From Tetraselmis striata (lineage: Eukaryota; Chlorophyta; Chlorodendrophyceae; Chlorodendrales; Chlorodendraceae), in assembly GCA_006384855.1 (NCBI GenBank), contig VCJN01001845.1, forward strand, positions 1-64,000: 64,000 nt of DNA, in the 5' to 3' direction. A model generated the notes under the pieces. It worked only from the letters and a program-made list of their open reading frames with translations. It made no database searches and had not been told where the DNA came from. Below, one piece after another: positions 1 through 12,565 of the stretch. Position 1 is the first letter of the stretch, and every line of letters starts with the position of its first letter. Made by a program: the position numbers and the translations under genes.

Positions 1-2334
1 CGCCCCGACTGTGGCAGCTGCTCCCGGACCTGCGCCGTGAACCGCATTATCTGCTTGTCCTGCTGGGGCGCGGCTCAATGTCAGTCCCTATTCCGCCACG
101 CGGCCGCGGTCCGGCGCCTCTCAATATCAGAGGCATGCCGTGGCGGAGCGGGTTGGCTCGTCCATTGGCGCCCGCCGAAACGGACCTCCAGCGTGCTCCA
201 CCGCTTGAACTCGTTCTGCCACTGGTCGACCGACACGGCGTTGGTCACCAGGCACAGGCAGCTCTTGCGGATCCTCTTGCGCCGCGGATATGCCCACGAG
301 GCTCTTGCCCGCACCGCACGGCAGCACGACGATGCCGCTGCGCGCGCGGCTGTTCCCAAACATCTTCGCCAGGCTTTTCTCCTGCCAGGCGGCCATCCCG
401 CGACCGCTACTCAGTGTCAGCCTATCCGTGCCTGCGGCTCATGCCTGTCAGAGCAGCGCAACGATGCTGATGCAGGCAGGTAGGTGGGGGGGGGGGGGGG
501 GGGGGGGTCTATCCCACCTGGTAGGGCCTGTGCCGGACAGTTGGCTTCAGATCAAAGTTTGGAACGTCCGCATTCGCGGCATCGTTTCGGAAGTCGTACT
601 CTTCCAGCATGGGGTAGTTCAGCCCGGCCGGTAGGCAGCGGCTCCTTCACTCGCTCCACCAGGTCGGGGCGCACCTGCCCAATGGAGAGCGCATGCAGAG
701 CGTCAGCGCCCTCGCCCCCTTGCCCCTTGCTGCCCAAACGTGTGCAGTGTGAGCGTGTGAAGGGGGGGATGCTGCCGCTGGGACACTTGCATGCACCGGC
801 GGGAGGCGTCCCTGCCTCGAAGCTGTACACCTTGTCCTGCTCCAAGCTCGCCACGCCTGCCTGTCCCACCCCCGGCGTGCCCGGCGCCGCCGGAGGGGCC
901 GCCATGCCCTCTGCTACGCGAGGATGCAAGGCGCCGGATGGACCGGCAGGCAGAGCCGCCGCCGCTGAGCCCCTAGCGGCAGGCTGTCTTGCACCAGCAT
1001 TAGCCGCGCTTGAGGTGGCTTGCAGCCGAGGGCGCTGCTCGGGAAGGCCTTGGGGGCGTCATGGCCGAAGGCTGCCTCCATCTCCTCGTCCAGCGGCTCC
1101 TCCCCCTCCCCCCCTCTCTCTCGCCCATGAGGAGGTAGTCGGGGTCGTCAGCCGGCGGAGCGTGCCTGGCGGGCAGGGCCGGCGGCGGCTTCGCCCTGGT
1201 CCCCCTTCATCCCCGTCATCGCCAGGTCGTACAACCGCATCGTCCAGCAGCGTCCGCCGGGTGCGCAGCCCGCTGCTCGTGTCGTGTATCACTGCGGCCT
1301 GTTCACACGATGGCGCAGGCACGCAGATGGGCCTTTCAGGCGGCCGCTGGAATGCGCTCCGGCACGGCGTGACCAGTGGCCGCCGGGCGCTCAGCGGGGG
1401 CGAAGCTGCGGCGGCCCCAGCAGTACCGGGTACCGCCTCTCACCTTGATGACATCGTCCGCCATCAGGCTGTCCAGGATGTCATGGTGAGGGCTCTCCAC
1501 GTAGAATCGCGACTGGTCCAGCACGAGCTTGACCTGCGGGGGCGGCGGACAGCGCCCATCAGGGGGTGCGGGGCCGGCAGGAGGTCAGCGTCTGCTAGAG
1601 GGTCGCGTGGTATCTTCAGAAGGGGAAGGGGGGGGGGGGGAAGGTGCACCTTGCCGAAGTTTTCCGTGGAGTCCTTGATGAACTTGGCACAGCTGGGGGC
1701 TCAGCTCCACCTTGCTCAGCCGGTTCAGGACGCTGATGATGGCGTCGGTTTGCAGGCCGATGGAGACGGCGGCGTACAGCGAGTGCTGGGAGAGCAGGTA
1801 CTCGTGAGCGCCTCCGGGCGGCACTTGGGCTCGGCAACCGTGATCAGAAAGTCGTACGCCTGGCCCAGCAAGCAGCCGTGCGGCGCTCAGGGAGGCGTGG
1901 CTGCCACCATACTCAAGCCGACACACGCAGCCGCTTTTTGGAGGTGCAGATGGTGAGCCAACATCGACAGCCTGTGCTCGGGGTGTGGCCCTCACAGCAC
2001 CTTTAAAAGAAAGGAGGAGGGCTGCCGCTGTGAGTACGCATATGTCTCCTACCCGAGCTCGCGGAAGGGGGAAACATAAACTAGAGGGGCTGCACATGCA
2101 TACTACCTGCGTACAGGTGGGCATACGTATATATAAATACCTGCTTGTAGATGGGGGAGTACGTCTCGAGGAAGACGCTGCCGTTGGGGCAAACCCACAG
2201 CGGGCGGTTGCCGTGGTCCTCTTTGAGGCACAGCGCGGAATAGTCGAACAGCTGACCGTCATCCGCTTCGTCGCCCTCCTCGGCAGCCTCCAAATCCAAC
2301 TCCCCGACGGCGTCTTCGCCGTCGTCATCCACTC
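1..2334 (-). CDS. XPB: XPB/ERCC3-type TFIIH DNA helicase, 5' half, frameshifted and cut by the window edge
   Basis: XPB is the 3'-5' helicase/translocase of TFIIH, acting in nucleotide excision repair and promoter opening. Conserved exons read on the minus strand: 2141-2334 ([20 protein letters not shown]), 1650-1859 ([16 protein letters not shown], then [20 protein letters not shown]), 1444-1533 ([15 protein letters not shown]), 518-674 ([13 protein letters not shown] ... RPYQ), 186-381 ([16 protein letters not shown], Walker A GAGKS at 301-315, then TNAVSVDQW) and about 1-59 ([10 protein letters not shown]). An acidic exon near 1020-1150 ([10 protein letters not shown]) is probable. GT-AG boundaries fit, but the reading frame breaks: 518-674 and 186-381 each carry one surplus base, and 1650-1859 has a -1 then a +1 shift. 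The first coding exon was not found; the 2334 boundary is an acceptor after a pyrimidine run. The family assignment is secure. Whether this is a pseudogene, a locally mis-sequenced gene or a decaying extra copy is open. Confidence 0.85.
486..507. repeat. Poly(G) tract (poly(C) on the gene strand) inside an XPB intron
   Basis: Twenty-two consecutive G on the plus strand, just inside the intron that follows the RPYQ exon (donor GTGGGA at 512-517). It is one of many similar intronic tracts in this window. Confidence 0.9.
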
Positions 2335-5300
2335 CTGAGACAAAGGGGGGAATCCGCGACCGCACGGGGGCACGCCGTCATGTGCTGCGCCGTGCTGCCA
2401 GGGATTGTTGCGGGCTGGTGCAAGAGCGGCGACACCACGTCACAGGTGATACCCTACGCGCGAAGCTTAGCAGCGGCCACAGCTGCGCCGAAAATACCTG
2501 CACCGGGCGGCTCCTCCCCGGCGGCGTCGAATCGCGTCCTGCGTGTCCGCCAATGCGAGTACTTCCGCTCGCGCCCTTCCGATCAGCATACGCTACAGTG
2601 TCAGTGCGGCAGTGAGTCGCGGTTCACCCAGCCAATCGCCCAATGCCGGGATGGTATTTATGTTCCACGGGAGCGCGACGACCTGGAGTTTTAAGTAGGG
2701 ATATTAGCAGGACCCGTGAAAGAGCAGTGTTGTGCTGACGTTATTGCAGGATAGTTGCGACGTGGCCGCGCGGCCACGACGGCTCATTTCCGCACCTCGA
2801 GACGAACCCTGGATGCCCTAATCCTTACTGCATTCGTCCCTGGTGGTACAGGTACTACTGACGGCACTACGCACAGTTACTGTGCCAAGGTGTCGTAAAA
2901 TAAGAAGGACAATAAGGACAGTGTATTCTTGGCGCTCCGCGGCTATTCCGGACACTATATACGCGCCGCGTGCCGCGATGACTACACGATATGTAGTCGA
3001 TAGATATGACGACGTGTTTACATTAATGGTATGGTATACGTGATGTACTGCAGCATAAATAACATGCTATTACACTAACTATGCATGTGTGTATATATGT
3101 ATATGTGTATATATATACATACCAAGCATATTGCTTTCTACACCCCTCCACATAAATATGAGGTTTTCGAATTCGATCCACATGCATGTGCGCGGTTACA
3201 TTTAGACCGTGCGCGCGAGCATGTGCATGTTGCTCAGAGTCGTACGGCTTGGGAAGAATGCCGCTATAGCGCGATACACCCGATATTGCCACGCGGTAGC
3301 CGTTGCCGTCAACACTTTCGTTTGAGCATAAGCAAGGCTTCTGGCGCTAGCGCTTCAAAACCCACAAATTGCGCCACTCGTGTGCTTAAATAGGCATGGG
3401 ACACCACTGCCCCTGTACCCATACCACATCACCCTTGGTATGCTGATGACTATTCATCATACACGTAGGGCATTGAAATTAGGCTATTCACGATTTAGAC
3501 TAAGCCCTACGTGTCGATGACGATGGTTTATGGGCAAAATCATGGACAAAATGCGGCTGTGAATGTTGCACGTGCAGGCGGGAGAGGGCTATCGCGGCCT
3601 CCTTGCCGTGGGGCAACGTTTTTCTATAGTCGTGCATGGCCGCATGCTCATAACGCGCCATGGTAAGCCCAGTGGGGCGGCAATGGCGTGCACCTTGATG
3701 CGTCTATGCTTGTGGAAATAATGTTGTGAAAGGGGCGGTCCGGCATGGCGGCCATGGGTATCGCTCAAGGGCGGCATGTGCCAAGTATTAGTTGTCCGTG
3801 CGCACGAGTACACGCAACACACTGTCCCGCCACCGTGTATCAGGTTTCGAGATCCACTTGGCGGAAAGTGACATCACGCCAATGTGTTGACCACGCGCTG
3901 ACACCGACGTCATATTTCGACCTATTATTTCTAAAAAATCGAAAAGCGCCTCATCAATAATTACGTCAGACGACCGTGCCGGAGGTGACGAAATTATAGC
4001 CCTGCTCGAGCTAATTTTAGTGGCGGTATTTACATGAAAATTTTCTGACGTTTCCTCGCAACGCACCGAGCGATACCGCGAGTTTGAGAGTTGCACTAGC
4101 ACAAGGCAGCTGCAGTGCAATGCATGGCGATGGTATCACGCCAAATCGTGCACGGGCGCACCCCACAGTGGCCCCACCCCATCCAAAAAATATCCTAGCC
4201 TTTTTGCTGATATGTTCTCTCGCCCATCCATGGCCATCCCACCATGCAATGGTCTATACATGCGCGGCGGGACGTGCGGGGCACCAACCCACGTTGTTGT
4301 GGAGGTACTGGAAACGATCAGTGCGGCGCAAGTGCCACTCGTGTAGGACACTTGTTAGGGCCAAGGGCTTGCTTACACCCGATGGTGATAAAGGCTGAGC
4401 ATAAATGTGCAACATTCCAGAATTTCAGGTCATAAACCCTATATTCAGCCGCCCTAATAGCGCAAGCTCAGATTTGACGAGAAAGGGGCTAAGGATTTAT
4501 GTGGAGGGGTGTACATCATGTTGTACAATTTTAAAAGAGTCGCGCGCTCAAGTAGCGACTAGCCGACTATTTCCTGGCGCGATACAAGGGATTATGTGAT
4601 AATTCATGTCTACACTTGAATACACGGGCGTTTTTTGTAATAGTTGCCAAATAAACGCGTAATGTAACCCTTCCCAGTATATACACGCGTTGCATACACG
4701 TTTATTTATATGCTGGTACATCGTGGATTACGGTATCGCATCAAATCCGATCCGACGAGGAGTGACTAGGAACGAAGTCGTAATCGTTGCAGGTGTGATT
4801 AACGATGTTTTAGCGTTGTGCATCGGTCCGCATTCTTGCATCGCTATAGAATTTCAAGCAATGCACGTGAACATTTCCTTGAGGAGTGGGCAATACAAAA
4901 CCAAACAATGTACTTACAGGTAGTGCTCTCCGCAATCGATTCGCAAAATGCATGATGCATATGTCAGTTATCTTCCAAAATAATCCAAACTATCAACACA
5001 TTCTATACTCTACATACATGATATATTCAATTCCATTTATAATTGCCGAACTCCTATCCTAATAGACTGTTAAATTGGGTGTCATCATGTATGGCGTGTA
5101 CACGCTGCACTGCTCTAGTTCCTGGGCCCAGCCTTTTTTCTGTTGCTGCCCTCCGCCACCCCCCCCCCCCCCCCCAACCATCTAGCCACCCTGGCCAAGG
5201 CTAAGGCTCTCGAGCCCATTAGTGTGGGGTAGCAATTGAGATCTGTGGCAGCGGCTGTCTACTCGCTACATCGACTGTGCGCTTTAGTTATGTGCTGCGG

Positions 5301-5554
5301 TCATCTATTGCACCGTGCTTTGTGCGGGGAGGCCGTACATTTTACCCTAAACCCTAAATCAAGAAGAGATAGTCTGGTAAAATCCTTCCAAAAATATGCG
5401 CGAACCAAACACAGCTTGCACACCCCCGGCCGCTTGCTTTGGACGGCGCAGAGTTATCATTGCAAGTGTGGAAATGGATCCTTGCCGGCACACTCAGCAT
5501 CCATCGGGTGAAGATTGCGAGGCATGCCACCCTGGTGCCCTGCGGGTAGGCGCA
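2335..5554. other. Intergenic stretch, no gene recognised
   Basis: No conserved coding pattern was seen. The first exon of the XPB gene may lie near 2400-2700. The DNA is AT-richer than the exons, with TA/CATG-rich simple sequence around 3060-3200 and 4930-5060, a short inverted repeat near 3465 and 3505 around an AGGGC word, a C17 tract at 5159-5175, and two plant-type telomere words in tandem (CCCTAAA twice) at 5345-5358. Confidence 0.6.
5345..5358. repeat. Interstitial plant-type telomere words (CCCTAAA)2
   Basis: Two perfect head-to-tail copies of CCCTAAA. TTTAGGG is the telomere repeat of plants and many green algae. Further single copies sit at 25381-25402 in an inverted arrangement, so these look like internal fragments and not a chromosome end. 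Confidence 0.6.
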
Positions 5555-7156
5555 TCATGCTGCCGCCTTGGACGCCGCGCCGCTGCGGAGCTTGAACTCG
5601 TAAATCCAGATCGGGGTGTCGCAACCGAATGGCGCAATCTCCTTGTCCTCCGGCGGGGGCAGGATGTCTGCGCCCAACACATCCACATCAAAGTGCTCCT
5701 CCGCGGCCTGCGAGAGGTGGGGGGGGGGGGGGGGGGCATCAGCCCCGCACCGCCCCGTAGCGCCCCCAAGCGTGCAACATACCAACCTGACCTGGAGTGA
5801 CGCAAATATCTGCGGCTCTCTAGGAACCAGCAGCTTCAAGTTGCACTGCTGGGTCCATGAAATGTCTAGTAAAGATGTGTTACAACACGTGTTGTTTGTA
5901 CTTGTCCTGTATGGTTAATATTTGCAGTTGTCCATCGCCCGCAGCGCTCTTGACGATCTTCGCATTCCACACAGTATTATATATACTACATTGGTATATA
6001 TACTACACCGTAACAACTACGATTTGCCTGGGTACTATGATGCTTCAACGGGCACGGATGTATCTCGTGGAGTAATTGAGCCATGCTCGTGGCCGTCCAG
6101 CATATAGACAAGGGGAAGCCCGTACGTTGCACGCCCCCCCACCCCCCCCCCAACTGGGCGCCCTCAGGTTATGGCGATTGCGCTTGCGTGCCGTGGCTGG
6201 CATTGCGTTGTGGACCACGCTCCTAGTGCGTAGGCATTCTCCCCGTCCTCACCCGCATGAAGCGCGACGACGGTTCCTCATCCCAGAACGACGGCGCCTC
6301 TCCCCGCTGCGGGGCGTACGCGAAGATCACGACCGCCCCCTGCTGCGCGGCGTCCACCATTGTCCGAACCAGCGGATCGAAGCTGCCATCCATGTACACA
6401 ATGTCCGCGCCAACCACTGCATGCCACAACATCAACATCATGCTCTTGACACGTGACCCAGGCGTAATGTGTATGCATCTGGAGAGCCAGCCCCACGACC
6501 CACAAGGTGCGCCGCTGCTGAGGCCCCGCCCTTGATCGGAGGCGGTGCGGTCGCGCAGCGTGCGGGAGCCCTCACCCACGTCATACGGGCCGCCCCCCAA
6601 CGGCTCCCCCCATCTCTGGGCACGACACGTCACGGCCGCCGCAGAGGGATCCGGCGCTGCCCCCGCCGGGAAGTTCCTCTCCACGTTCACCCGCAGCACG
6701 TGCACCATCGCCGGCAAATCCGTCAGCGTGACGTGCGCCCCGAGGCGCGCCAGCGCCAGGCCGACGGTGCCGCTCCCGGCCCCCAGCTCCATCACCCGCC
6801 GACCTGAGTCACGAATCCCGGCGGTGCTTGTGGTGAGCCAGAGGGGGGAGGCGGGGTTGTGCGGGCAGTACACCATAGAATACCCAGCAACAGTCACATT
6901 GGGGCGAAATAGCACAGGGCCAGGGATGTACGTTTTTTGAAAGAAATGTTGTGTGGCTCACAGCGTTCGCAATATAAAGTTGCATGCAGACACGCAGCAT
7001 GCATGCATGCATGTATACGCAAATGGTTAATGAGTAGGGGTCAGGAGCGCGCACCCCGCCAGTCCTTGTCCAGAGCGGCCAGGTACCGTATGAGGACAGG
7101 CGACGCGGACCACACGCCCCCGCCCACGCAGCCGGTGTCCAGTCGATCGGCAACAT
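5555..7156 (-). CDS. METTL21-type protein-lysine methyltransferase, five exons seen
   Basis: A class I SAM-dependent methyltransferase of the METTL21/EFM (methyltransferase 16) family, which methylates lysines on proteins such as chaperones and translation factors; the substrate here is unknown. Exons on the minus strand with matching phases: 7055-7156 (GGGVWSASPVLIRYLAALDK, the family's tryptophan-containing segment), 6576-6803 (RRVMELGAGSGTVGLALARL, SAM motif I, then LTDLPAMV), 6253-6416 (VVGADIVYMDGSFDPLVRT; MDGS sits where this family usually has a D-x-x-Y motif), 5792-5845 (18 residues) and 5555-5707 (ending TPIWIYEFKLRSG, TGA at 5555-5557). The reading frame is unbroken. A G18/C18 tract (5719-5736) lies just upstream of the last acceptor. 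The translation start is not resolved: the 7156 end looks like an acceptor, so an upstream exon is likely. Confidence 0.8.
5719..5736. repeat. Poly(G) tract acting as poly(C) polypyrimidine run before a 3' splice site
   Basis: Eighteen consecutive G on plus, i.e. C18 on the gene strand, ending only 8 bases before the acceptor CAG (5708-5710) of the last methyltransferase exon. The position matches that of a polypyrimidine tract. Confidence 0.8.
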
Positions 7157-10100
7157 CTACCAGGCACGCCGCAAAAAGCAATCAAGAACGAGCCGTCAGA
7201 TTGACGGCCGTGCCGGCGGCATGAATATGCTTTAGTTCTGGTGTTATCATCCGATCATGATAACAATAGTTATAATAGTCGCTAATTCTCGCCAGCTTTT
7301 TGGCATCCCCTCGCGCCCCCTCTCACATGCCGCTGCCACTGCGCACCGAGACATTGCGAGGCACGCTGACTGCCTTCCTCGCGGTAGCCCGAGTCGGCTT
7401 ATGGTTTACCAGGGGCATGGGCTGGCAACCTACCGCGCCAGATTGTCACAGGCGGCAGCCCATCCTGCACGACGAAACTGCCCGCGCACGTGCACGCCTC
7501 CATTGGAGGCGCGAGGGGGTCGTCGCCAGCTGAGACGGCGGCGGCACTCCCGCCGCCCGCGCCAGTTGCCGCCTCCATCCGATTGCAACCCTGTCTGCCG
7601 AGGAGCTGTACGTAGGGAGCAGGGACGCCCACGGCCAGTCGCTGGAGACGGGAGACTACGATACACGGACAACTTGCAGCTGCCGGCCAGAGCGAGTCGC
7701 CTCGCCAGCGGAAACTGTGCGGCGGCATTATTTTCCCACGCGAACAGTCGCCGCGCATCGCAGCGCGCTACTCGTGGTCCCCACCTGCTGCTAATCCATA
7801 GCCAATATATATAGCCGGCCAGTACTAAAGATGTAGAGTGAAGTTCGCCCCGGGACATCGGCCGAAGCCGCCCCGGCACTTGACCTATTGCGCTAACTGC
7901 AGTCGTAGGTCTTGCATTGCCCTTACAGACCATTTTCTCATCTTATTAATCCTTACTACCGGCCGGTAATATATTCATACTACCCGAACGACCCGCTTAA
8001 TGATCACTGCTCATCCGGCAGGCGGTATTGGATACGAATACATGATGAGGATTCATCATCCTTAGTCCCTGCCTGCTGCGCGTCTGATGAGTAATCCTTA
8101 CAGGTACTCGCGCCTGCTGAAGCGACAACCCTGTGTACGGGTACTCGCCGGCGGCGGGGTCTTAAAACACCGAGGTTTCATAACACTGTATCGTCATTGG
8201 TTTCGGAGCGGTGACTGCACCTTCCGCCAGCTGGTACGAGTACCTACCGGCACCACCCACTCCATTATCAAAATCATGAATACAGTACATATATACATGT
8301 GTAGTTTTATGATACAGCATTATATTATAAATATGACTATAATCACATATAGCGACAAAACCCTGTCGGCGTCAGGACCAAACTCTTAGCGCGCACCCGC
8401 GCGGCGTTGCTGCAATTGCCGATTATTAGGCCCATGATGAATGGACTAATAGGAGTGCATGCATGATGCAGTCAGTGTTGTATATACACGCACACTAAAG
8501 ATTGATACACGCAGGGCGTAGTAGTATTATATATTGCGCCGGCAAAATAATCGGCGTCGCAGTATGTGCGCTGGCGATCCGCAATCGTATGTAGCAGTGT
8601 TCCACGTAAAGTGATTCATAAGTAATGTACATCCCAGCTACGCCTTCAACGTGCCAACAGCTTGTTCGTAGGCAGTCCAACAATCGTGCGCCACCGCAAT
8701 AAATATTGTACATAATGAAAAAGTACATGTGTTTACTGATATGCGGTAGCTTATACACTGTCAAGCAGACCAGCCTGTAGTTTATTCTCATGATTGCTGC
8801 GCACTATTTTAGCAAGCGGCAATGTAATAAGCGTATTTTAGGCATGCATGCAGGTGCCCAATACGGCAGGAATGCATGTAGTTACTAAGAGATGAAATAG
8901 TGTTATGTACTTAATAAAAGTGACGATATGACAGGATGAGTACAGTAGACACCAAACAATATTGGCTATAGCATGATAGTAGCCATATAGCCATATAACC
9001 TGATAGGTGTAGTCATACGACTACATCCCATCAGGCTATAGCGCCAACTGCCACTAACAATTCGACTAGCCCATCGCATTGGCGCGCAGGCGCGCCACCT
9101 CCCGTGGATGTTCACAAGTAATGGCATAACTAGCTATGGTACATATATATACTATGATACACACCGAGACCCCATGCGGGTTCATGAAGTTGGGGCCGTG
9201 AGACAGCTAGCATGCGGCAAATAAGACCAAGATTGTAAGCTATCACCTGTTTCGAATTTCGAAGTTACACGCCGTTCAAAAACGTCGTATTATGTGAGTA
9301 TATAGCGGATACATGAGCACTAATTCAAGGCGTGGAGCGTGCTGCTCGTCCGGGATATGGGCAGAAACCCAACCTCGTGACCTTATCATTGTACACGTGA
9401 CACCGGTCTTTAGATTATAGTCGGTGTTGAGGTGGCCACTGGGGCTGTCACAGAAAAAATGAAGTTATGAACATGCATATTCAGACGGAATAATCCCATG
9501 CTGCCTTGCGCACGGGTTGCGGGCACGTAATTAATGGATACCAGATTTTGTAATATCGCCATTCATGAGTCAGTAAACGTTGATTGGGCCCTTTTGTACG
9601 TCCAAGTCTGAGGCATTTCAGCTTGTTTACCCATGCATGCAAGCATAGTGGCCGCCATGATTAGCCACAAGCAACGACACCGTGCAATAACATGAGGGCC
9701 CAAGATGATATGCATGGATGATATTACTTCTACAAAGATAATACGTTCTGTAAAGCATAGATATCATGGTTTCATTTATTTCTAATGTGTCAATTACTAT
9801 TCTCTTCATCATGCCTACTTCGTGTCAATCATCGCTCATGTTTATTGTTTTATTCATTGCGATATCGTCATTTTAGTAGACGAGAGGGGGTGCATGTCGC
9901 CCGCAGCCCGCCACAGGTGACCGAGCAGTATAGTTGCCATACGATCATGATGAGCGTCTGCTCTCGGTGTCGCGAGATTGTCTCGTTGCAAGATATCAGT
10001 GCTCTCCTACTGCGCGCCAATAATGTTATTGCAAAGGGTGCCATGCCGACATGCTTGCACTTGTGGCCGCTTCCCATTCAGCTGCGCTGCTGCTTCTCCT

Positions 10101-11580
10101 TGTTACTGAATGGACTCGTCTGTGAAGATGGTGGTCTAGATCATGCGTACGCGTATGCCATCCTTCCGCGAGTTCATAGGGCTCCTTTAACGTTGTTGTC
10201 CGTGAGCAAGATGCTGAAAAACTACCTGAGGGTCTTTTGGGGGTCAATAAACAAATAGCAATGGAGAAGGTACACATGGATAAATTAGTAGGGGCAGAGG
10301 AGGGGGCATGACGGCTGGCGGCAGGGCGCACCAGCTGATTAGCAAGATCGGCGCATTTCTTGATCGCTTCGCGCACGTCCGCCGCAGCATCCACGACTCC
10401 ACAAGCAAGCAGCCACGGAAAAGCAAAAACTTGCCATGGGTTCAGTTGCTACTATAACGACGGGTACCGACGCGGTGATGAGAACACTGCGAATATGTAC
10501 TCGCACTACACGTGAGAAGCCAAATATGCAAACGAACCTTTTGCCTACAGTGGGTGTTCCAGTAGGTGGCACGCATGCGCACTTTGAGCTACGCGGTGTC
10601 AGGCTGCTAGTATAACCAGCAGCATGAATAACCTTCTTGGCCTCTGCTACCTTGTTGTCCTTCTCCGTGAGAGCCCCCGACAAGGATCCCCCTCTATCTT
10701 GTGTTATATGCAGCAGCATCAACACCAAAAGAGCATGCACTCACGGTGCCGGGAGTACCCTCGAGCAATGGCACCTGCCCCTTGCTTTCTTAAAGCTATG
10801 CGGCGTACCGCTCGCAGTGGGCGGCCTTCCGATTGTTGCTGACGGCCATTTTCTTGTGCATCTTCGCCACCTTTTCTATGGACATGCTGCGGATGAGGGT
10901 TGGTGAAGGCAGCACATCGTACGCCGCCTCCTGTCCCCGCGGCACCGGCAGTCAGATGTCGATCGGGCATGCTGAACGCAAGCCAGTGCTACTAGGTAAG
11001 GGCGGATTGAGAAGGATTCGTAGGCCGGCACATTAGGCACTGCACACACATTCAAGGAAGTAGGGAGCCAACCTCCGGCGCAGCGCCAACGGGGCTGCCT
11101 CCGGGGTGGCAGCATGGGGCAGGTTACCTCTATCAATCACATCTTTCTCCATCTCTTGTCCCTCTGCGCCAGTGCGCGCCGGCATGGCCTCTTGCGCACA
11201 ACACGTAAGTGTGCTAGGATGTTTGAGGGAAGCAACGACGCCTACGTTGCCCATCGGTGCGATGGCGCTCGAGCGCGGATTGAGTGACACCCAACACGAA
11301 CGGTGATACATCAGGCAGTTGCTGCGGAGCAACAAGGTTTTGCTCGGGAAATCTGCAAATCTTAACAACTATTGGGTTTGGATTGGGTTTGGGTTTTGAT
11401 GTGGTTTTAGAGATAAACTTCGCCGGAGTGGGCCTACGGTAACTAAGGGCTCAAACTACTCCATACCCTATGATTTCCGATTGTTAGGGATATAAATTAA
11501 TATAACTGATTTGGTGGGCCGAAACCTCAAAACCTATAATCCCCAAGCCATAACGGATATGAATATGTCACATGCAGATA
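7157..11580. other. Long stretch without a recognisable gene
   Basis: Apart from the SINE-like tail at 7841, I see only AT-rich DNA with short palindromes (for example an inverted repeat at about 8999-9035 with GTAGTC and GACTAC arms) and CATG-rich simple sequence near 7000. Minus-strand fragments at 10200-10970 have some coding-like texture (DNKVAEAKKVIHAAG, SIEKVAKMHKKMAVSNNRKA), but with no recognisable domain and no consistent frame. I treat them as possible relics of a mobile element. Confidence 0.45.
7841..7945 (-). repeat. SINE-like family A, tail copy 1
   Basis: About 72 bp beginning AAGTTCGCCCCGGGACATCG (plus strand) are closely similar to 39312-39392 and 40468-40550, with weaker similarity for about 30 bp beyond (a GACCATT word). 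The orientation is set by the 40.5 kb copy, which continues into a tRNA-like head on the minus strand. No head is seen here, so it is probably truncated. Confidence 0.65.
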
Positions 11581-11689
11581 GATGGCTCACTATGCATGCG
11601 TGGCTGGTAGCCGCGAAGGGCGAAGTTGTCTTGTCACTTGAAACTGTTTTCCCTGCTCCACAATTGTACTACCCATGACATGGTTTATT

Positions 11690-12560
11690 CCCAATGCCGT
11701 AGAGGCGTAGAGAACCAATCGGACATCGTAGCGGCAGTCCACGACTTGCAGTGCTCGCTCGGGGCGGCCGCCCAGAAGGTAGTCCCAACCAAGGCCGCAC
11801 AGGCCATCGGCGGGGGGCAGATTGGATGCTGTCGATGTAGTGGTGCAGGAGACGGGCGACACGGGGGAGCTCCAACAAGGGAAGGAGCAAGACGCGTAGG
11901 TCGTCGGGGCCGCGCCGGCCGGCGCGGCCCTTCTCGCTGTACACATGCATGGTAATGTTGTAGGAGTCGACGTGCACGTCCCGCACTCGGCAGGACATAC
12001 CAGTGAGTTCCCCGGCGAAGAACATGAAGGTGACGACCGCGGCCATGAGGTCTCGAAAGTCGTACTGGGGCTCGGGGAGGAGGAGCAAAAACAATTAACT
12101 CGGCACGCTCAACGAAGCAGTAAGCGACATCAGCAGGCAGGCACTGGGACGCGCAAAGCGACAGCCTCCACGCGGCGTTGCCTGAGTAGCAGGCCGCGAC
12201 GCGCGGTGGTGAGGTGTACTCGATGTCGTCATCGATGAGTAGGACGATGATATGCAGTTCGAAGAGCGTGTTGATTGCGGACATGTAGGGCTGCAACAAC
12301 TTGGCCTCAATGTGGTCCCGCTCACCGATCCAAGCGACGTATGTACCGAACGACGGTAGCAGTGGTCGCCTCCAGCGGGCTGATGTTTTCCGAGCGAGTC
12401 GTGGCAAACTCCGCAATCTGAGATAGCTCGTCTGAGTAGCACCGGAAGGTCTGGGCGGTGAGGGAGCTGGAGAGGAGGTCGAGCACGCGCTGCTCCAGCT
12501 CGTCCGAGCCGAACGCCTCTTGTAGACGGGTCCAAAGCAAAGTCGCCCAAGGGGCGGGAG
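11690..12560 (-). pseudogene. Decayed tyrosine recombinase of a DIRS-like element, copy 1 (3' truncated)
   Basis: The minus strand encodes, across several frames, an N-terminal SAM-like integrase segment (LSQIAEFATTR ... LEATTATVVRY, then VAWIGERDHIEAKLLQPYMS) followed by part of a catalytic region (YDFRDLMAAVVTFMFFAGEL, VDSYNITMHVYSEKGRAG). The same layout recurs at 15801-16690. This arrangement is typical of tyrosine recombinases in DIRS/PAT-type retroelements of green algae. The frame breaks at least between VVRY and VAWIG, and the C-terminal HxxR and tyrosine segment is absent, so this copy cannot be active. No reverse transcriptase or RNase H was seen next to it. Confidence 0.6.
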
Positions 12561-12565
12561 CTCCG

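Noticed and set aside
484..1956. 490-codon open frame on the plus strand
   Set aside because: It is antisense to the XPB exons and starts in a G22 tract; its content is low-complexity, while the minus strand encodes recognisable XPB.
2380..2694. 104-codon plus-strand open frame upstream of XPB
   Set aside because: No recognisable domain; it lies where the first XPB exon and promoter would be expected.
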